Origin: Bryobacterales bacterium
Lineage (GTDB): Bacteria > Acidobacteriota > Terriglobia > Bryobacterales > Bryobacteraceae
NCBI GenBank assembly: GCA_003132865.1
Contig: PKYZ01000876.1
Location: 1-19,843 of the forward strand
Direction: 5' to 3'
Length of the DNA: 19,843 nucleotides
A model generated the notes under the pieces. It was not told the DNA's origin and did not search any database. It saw nothing but the letters and a program-made list of their open reading frames with translations. Each line of letters opens with the position of its first letter. The stretch's first letter is position 1. Below, in pieces: positions 16,039-19,843 of this stretch. Position numbers and translations under genes: made by a program.

Positions 16039-17041
16039 GCGGCTGCCTCTGTCCTCGCAACGTGCAGATCTGTATAAATATTCACAATACGAATTGTTTA
16101 ACCGGACACTTCGGCCGGCTAAGGGGGCAACGCTGACCACGTTCAATTCCTGGGATATTTACGAAGATTCCCGGAGTCGGAAATGGGATCAGCCTCCCTA
16201 CATGTCGCTTGTGAATCTTGTTAACGAGCTCCGGCTCGAACTGCGGAGCGTAGACCATCGTATCGACCCGAGCCAAGCCGTCAATCTGATCTCAGATAAA
16301 TCTTGCAGGCGAATCCTCGAGTGGACTAATCGTTTTGGGCTGCTCGGCCTTATCTTCGAACAGCGCCGGCGTGCTGAAGTGTTCTGCGGTGCTGGGGCTG
16401 ATATCGTATCGAATCGAGAGTCCTATCAGCGCAACAGCACAACTGATCGTTCCTGCCAGGACCTCCTCGATCGTGCGGTGATGGACAAGCAGCCTACCGA
16501 CGAGACGGACCGCCGTGGGCGCAAACTTGTCATTTACATGGACCAAAACTTCCTTGTTGACCTGGATTTCCGGCTTCTGGAATGGAGAAGCGTAGGTGTT
16601 CAAGATCCGGACAATCACACGGACCAGCATCCATGGGATGATCATACGTCCTGGGCCACGTATTGTGAATCTCTCGAAGATTGGTACACCGAGGCCGAAA
16701 GCTTCTGCTACCACATTAACCTTCTGGGTATCCTGACGCACAAGACGTCGAGGCTATTAGCGGAATTGAAGCAGAATCTTTCAAATGTGCGGCGCAAGAC
16801 TGGCCTTCATGACTCCGCGTCTAGCCAACCATACCACCCCACGGTGCTTTCCGAGTTCGCAGCAATGGCCTTACAAGATTTCGCAAATGGAGATCGTATG
16901 ATCGAATGCCCGGCGTGCGGAATGCAAGCGATGGTCTCCGGATATCAGACGAAGCATTGCTCGCCGAAGTGTGCCTCGCGCGTTCGGAAGCGCAGACAGC
17001 GTCAGGTCATGCAAGAGCGGAATAGGAGTACCAAATCATGA
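16037..17041 (+). CDS. Unknown protein with C-terminal four-Cys/His zinc finger, coupled to integrase
   Basis: This frame encodes up to 334 residues. The body is mixed helical, with no recognised enzyme motif; it includes KLVIYMDQNFLVDLDFRLLE and an acidic, Trp-rich middle. The C-terminus has a zinc-finger pattern, Cys291-x2-Cys294 with His307-Cys308-x3-Cys312, followed by a very basic tail (RVRKRRQRQ). This is reminiscent of CGNR-type or similar DNA-binding fingers. The true start is unsure: ATG 16037 has no ribosome site, and the first 100 bases are AT-rich like a control region. TTG 16094 and ATG 16202 are alternatives. The stop overlaps the integrase ATG (ATGA), which suggests translational coupling and a role in integration control, an inference from context. 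Confidence 0.65.
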   Translation: MRLPLSSQRADLYKYSQYELFNRTLRPAKGATLTTFNSWDIYEDSRSRKWDQPPYMSLVNLVNELRLELRSVDHRIDPSQAVNLISDKSCRRILEWTNRFGLLGLIFEQRRRAEVFCGAGADIVSNRESYQRNSTTDRSCQDLLDRAVMDKQPTDETDRRGRKLVIYMDQNFLVDLDFRLLEWRSVGVQDPDNHTDQHPWDDHTSWATYCESLEDWYTEAESFCYHINLLGILTHKTSRLLAELKQNLSNVRRKTGLHDSASSQPYHPTVLSEFAAMALQDFANGDRMIECPACGMQAMVSGYQTKHCSPKCASRVRKRRQRQVMQERNRSTKS

Positions 17042-18249
17042 AAGGAACAGTCTACAAACGCGTATTGCCGTCGGGGACGGTCGCATGGGCCTACAGTGTT
17101 TACCTGGGCCGCGACGAAGGTGGCAAGGTCATTCGCAAGTTCAAGGGCGGGTTTGAAACCAAGACAGAGGCCGACAACGAATGCAATCAGGTACTAAACG
17201 ATCTTAGGAACGGCCTACCAGTGCGGTCAGCGCCTAAGATCTTGCGTCAATTCTTGGATGAGTGGCTCAGCCACAAGAGGAAGGGTCAGAGATGTGGTGA
17301 GAAGACGACTGAGCGGTACCAGGAGTTGCTCGAATACTTAGACCCCGCCTTGTTGCGTACGAAGCTGTCCGAAATAACTCCACGAGCATTGGAACTAGAG
17401 TATGATCGTCTCCGCGAGTCGGGTGGGCACGACCGCAAGACAAGGGCTCCAAGGCCGTTGTCATCCAGAACCGTGCGCCACGTACATAATACGCTGCGCG
17501 CTGCCTTCAATACCGCGGTTCGATGGAAGCTGCTGCGAGAGAATCCTGCAGCAATGTGCGAAGTTCCCCCGGTTGAAAGCACAGAGGCGAAGGCTCTTGA
17601 TCCCGACGAGTTGGAATGGTACCTGGATGCTGCACGTGGGCACTGGCTCTATCCAATTCTGTTGGTGGCATCAGCCACCTCCGATCGACGCGGAGAAGTA
17701 TTGGCGCTGTCGTGGCCGGACTTCCACCCCGCCGGCGCAGATCTCCCACCTGGCTATGGAGTGCTGGAGATATCGAAGAGCTTGCAACAGACGAAAGCCG
17801 GGCTTCGTGTGAAGCTGCCAAAGAACGGCAAGCCACGTCGTGTCGTGATTGGCCCGGCTACGATTACAGCACTTGAAGATCATCGAAGGGCGCAGGGCGA
17901 GAGCCGACGTCTCTTCGGTAAAGATTATCGATCAGACCTGGATTTGATCTTCGCCGATCCCCAGGGCAACTACCTTAAGCCGGACTCAGTGACAGCCACG
18001 GCCTGCCGTATCGCGCGCAAGGCCGGGCTGAGCGGTGTAGGTTTACACTCGCTTCGCCATTCGCATGGCTCAATACTATTGAGCAAGCTCGTGCCTCTGG
18101 CCACCGTTTCGAAGCGATTGGGCCACTCGAGCGTAAATATCACCGCCCGTGTCTATGCGCATTCGTTTCGCGCTGATGAAATAGCGGCGGCCGAGGCTTG
18201 GGAGAACGTGATGCACAGCGCAACGAAAAACGCCCAATTGAAACAGTGA
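17038..18249 (+). CDS. int: Tyrosine recombinase (phage-type integrase)
   Basis: This 403-residue protein is the usual length for an element integrase. The N-terminal arm-binding part (MKGTVYKRVLPSGTVAWAYS) and a SAM-like core-binding domain (residues 68-165) precede the catalytic domain. The catalytic residues are Arg217 in TSDRRGEVLAL, His337-x2-Arg340 in HSLRHSHGS, His363 in RLGHSSVN and the nucleophile Tyr373 in ITARVYAHS. All expected positions are filled, so it should be active. The TG usually preceding the first Arg is TS here. ATG 17038 has TAGGAG nine bases upstream and overlaps the preceding stop. The gene ends 87 bases before the 3' end of tRNA-Glu, the classic arrangement for an element inserted at a tRNA gene. 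Confidence 0.92.
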   Translation: MKGTVYKRVLPSGTVAWAYSVYLGRDEGGKVIRKFKGGFETKTEADNECNQVLNDLRNGLPVRSAPKILRQFLDEWLSHKRKGQRCGEKTTERYQELLEYLDPALLRTKLSEITPRALELEYDRLRESGGHDRKTRAPRPLSSRTVRHVHNTLRAAFNTAVRWKLLRENPAAMCEVPPVESTEAKALDPDELEWYLDAARGHWLYPILLVASATSDRRGEVLALSWPDFHPAGADLPPGYGVLEISKSLQQTKAGLRVKLPKNGKPRRVVIGPATITALEDHRRAQGESRRLFGKDYRSDLDLIFADPQGNYLKPDSVTATACRIARKAGLSGVGLHSLRHSHGSILLSKLVPLATVSKRLGHSSVNITARVYAHSFRADEIAAAEAWENVMHSATKNAQLKQ

Positions 18250-18268
18250 ATTAGGGTGGCACGGACCG

Positions 18269-18288
18269 GAGTGTAGCAGAGTGTAGCA
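18269..18288 (+). repeat. Two perfect tandem copies of GAGTGTAGCA between integrase and tRNA
   Basis: The 10-base unit occurs twice without a gap, 20 bases after the integrase stop and about 50 bases before the tRNA 3' end. Short direct repeats in this position are often arm-type binding sites for the integrase or excisionase. No further copies were noticed in the window. Confidence 0.5.
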
Positions 18289-18336
18289 CGCCAACCTGTG
18301 GATCGTGCTTAAAGTATTGATATTATTAGGCAAACA

Positions 18337-18375
18337 TGGTAGCGCTAACGGGAATCGAACCCGTATTTAAGCCTT
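18337..18375. other. Putative attachment site (att) at the tRNA-Glu 3' end
   Basis: Integrase 87 bases away and convergent with the tRNA 3' end indicate that the crossover lies within the T-arm/acceptor half of the tRNA. The matching second copy was not found in the window, so the exact core and the far end of the element are unknown. Confidence 0.45.
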
Positions 18376-18411
18376 GAGAGGGCTCTGTCCTAACCGTTAG
18401 ACGATAGCGCC
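18337..18411 (-). tRNA. tRNA-Glu (anticodon CTC)
   Basis: On the minus strand the 75 bases fold as a complete tRNA. The acceptor GGCGCTA pairs with TAGCGCT (with one G-T end pair). The D-arm is GTCTAACGGTTAGGAC, the anticodon arm GAGCC-CTCTCAA-GGCTT with anticodon CTC, and the T-arm ACGGG-TTCGATT-CCCGT. An encoded CCA follows at 18339-18337. CTC reads GAG codons (glutamate). The 3' end faces the integrase gene, so it is the likely integration target, restored by the element. Confidence 0.95.
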
Positions 18412-18428
18412 ACGGGCGGGCAATTCCG

Positions 18429-18458
18429 ATTCTACCAGCCCGCAAGGGCGGTTGTCAG
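18429..18458 (-). promoter_or_regulatory. Promoter of tRNA-Glu
   Basis: On the minus strand, CTGACA (18458-18453) is 18 bases upstream of TAGAAT (18434-18429). Transcription would start about 10 bases before the tRNA 5' end at 18411, which suits a short precursor leader. The spacing and boxes are good but not consensus. Confidence 0.5.
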
Positions 18459-18538
18459 CCGCAGAATTGTCCAATACAAGATGAGCCTGAAGACTCCGGT
18501 GAGCGAGAGAGCTGGCGGCAGGTGCATGCTGCGGGTAG

Positions 18539-19785
18539 ATGAACATCACCATGCAGAATTTGGAACGATTGAGCTTGGCCGAAATGAAGGAATTCGTCGA
18601 GGGGAGCCGGAAGGTCTGCTTCTCGACGGAAGCGCGGGAGGAGACGTATGGCTGCATCGAAGGAACGCGGAAGAGACAGCAGTATCGGAAGTTGAGCAAA
18701 GGACAAAAAGGTATTGTGCGCCGATTTCTAGTAAAGGTGACCGGTCTCAGCCGGGCGCAGATGACGCGCCTGGTGGGGTGCTGGACGAATCAGCGGTGCA
18801 TCCCTACAAAGGCGGTGATGAAGAGGCGGCGTTTCGCGCGGCGCTATACCGCAGAGGACATCCGCCTGCGGGCATCGGTAGACGCCGCCCACGAGGATCT
18901 ATTGGGACCGGGAGTGCGGCGCATCCTGCAACGCGAATTCACGGTTTTCGGCAAGCCGGAGTTCCGGAACCTGGCCGACATTTCGGCGTCGCACATTTAA
19001 AATCTCCGGGACTCGAAAACCTACGCGGGTGTGCGGGTGCACATGACGCACACCCCAGCGCGCCAGGTGTCCGTCGGCGAGCGGCGGAAGCCGGATCCGC
19101 AGGGGCAGCCCGGCTATCTGCGGGTAGACCCGGTGCACCAGGGTCACCAGGACGGCAAGCCGGGGGTGTTCCATATCAACGCGGTCGATACGTGACGCAA
19201 TGGCAGGTGGTGGGCTGCGTGGAGACCATCAGCGAAAATCACCTGGTGCCGGTATTGGAGAGCATGCTCCACCAGTTTCCATTCCGTATTTTGGGCTTTC
19301 ACTGCGACAACGGATCGGAGTTTATCAATCAGAAGGTGGCCGAGATGCTGAACAAATTATTGGCGGAGTTCACCAAATCGCGAGCCTACCGGACCACGGA
19401 CAACGCGCTGGTGGAGGGCAAGAACGGAGCAGTGGTACGCAAGCACATCGGTTACGGCCCCATCGGGAGCGAGCATGCCGGAGCCTGGCACAGGTTCTAC
19501 ACCGCCTACTTCAACCCTTACCTGAATTATCATCGCCCGTGCGGATTTGCCACGGTGGCCATCGATCTGCGGGGCAGGCGCAAACGCCGCTACCCAGTCA
19601 ACGACTACCGCACCCCTTACGAGAAGTTGGTGTCGTTGAAGAAGTGGAAGGAATACTTGAAGCCCGGGATCACGGCGGATCTGCTGGCACGGCAGTCCAA
19701 AGAACGCAGCGACACCGAAGCGGCACTGCGCATGCAGAAGGCCAAACTGGAGCTGTTGGCCAAATGCCGGAGCATGCCGCGATGA
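18539..19785 (+). pseudogene. DDE (integrase-core) transposase, broken by a nonsense codon and a frameshift
   Basis: This is a roughly 415-residue insertion-sequence transposase. The N-terminal HTH part runs from ATG 18539 (or ATG 18551) through KGQKGIVRRFLVKVTGLSRA and YTAEDIRLRASVDAAHE. In the same frame a TAA at 18998-19000 replaces what is normally a Tyr codon (HIY-NLR context). The frame continues to a TGA at 19193, where one base is missing (acg-tgacg). The remainder is one frame over (VTQWQVVGCVETISENHL) and ends at 19785. The catalytic acids are still readable: Asp in LRVDPVHQG, Asp in HCDNGSEF and Glu in LVEGKNG. Two independent lesions make it inactive. I could not define the terminal inverted repeats; the right end may lie beyond the window. 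Confidence 0.8.
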
Positions 19786-19843
19786 CCCGCACCCACCACC
19801 GCCTCCCGTTGGTCGGCCCCGAGCATCAGTGGGTGGGCCGGCA

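Overview
The window is GC-rich bacterial accessory DNA. It has two blocks: a decaying phage-defence island at about 1-9522, and an integrated replicating element at about 9600-18340 that lies next to a tRNA-Glu gene. A broken insertion-sequence transposase follows at the right edge. The host phylum is not proven. The small lysine/alanine-rich histone-like protein and the type of DDE transposase recall Acidobacteriota, but this is only an impression.

Defence block. On the plus strand are the 3' part of brxC and then pglX of a type 1 BREX system. Downstream are an unrecognised gene X, the first codons of a type I restriction hsdR gene, and the tail of a uroporphyrinogen-decarboxylase-like gene fused behind it. 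On the minus strand, convergent to these, are pglZ and brxL. Only brxL is intact. brxC has one frameshift. pglX changes frame twice near its C-terminus, and a third frame change marks its junction with X. pglZ has lost its N-terminus and its phosphatase core and also changes frame. The truncations and the chimeric junction at 6165-6200 cannot be sequencing errors, so BREX is most likely inactive here.

Element block. An Xre-type regulator and a small basic protein are followed by a divergent promoter carrying an 11-bp inverted repeat. A three-gene plus-strand operon comes next: an acidic protein, a protein with an Asn/Gly-rich linker, and a RecB/Cas4-like PD-(D/E)XK nuclease. A minus-strand operon runs toward it: an excisionase-like wHTH protein, a possible 55-aa protein, a 46-aa primase-polymerase N-terminal fragment, an AEP-type primase and a zinc-finger/P-loop replication helicase. 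A 563-bp gap where the two operons converge holds iteron-like repeats and could be the replication origin. Divergent from the excisionase are a zinc-finger protein and a tyrosine integrase, translationally coupled, and the integrase abuts the 3' end of tRNA-Glu(CTC).

No capsid, portal, terminase or conjugation genes are visible. The block therefore looks like a phage-satellite-like or mobilisable island rather than a full prophage. Its left att site was not found.
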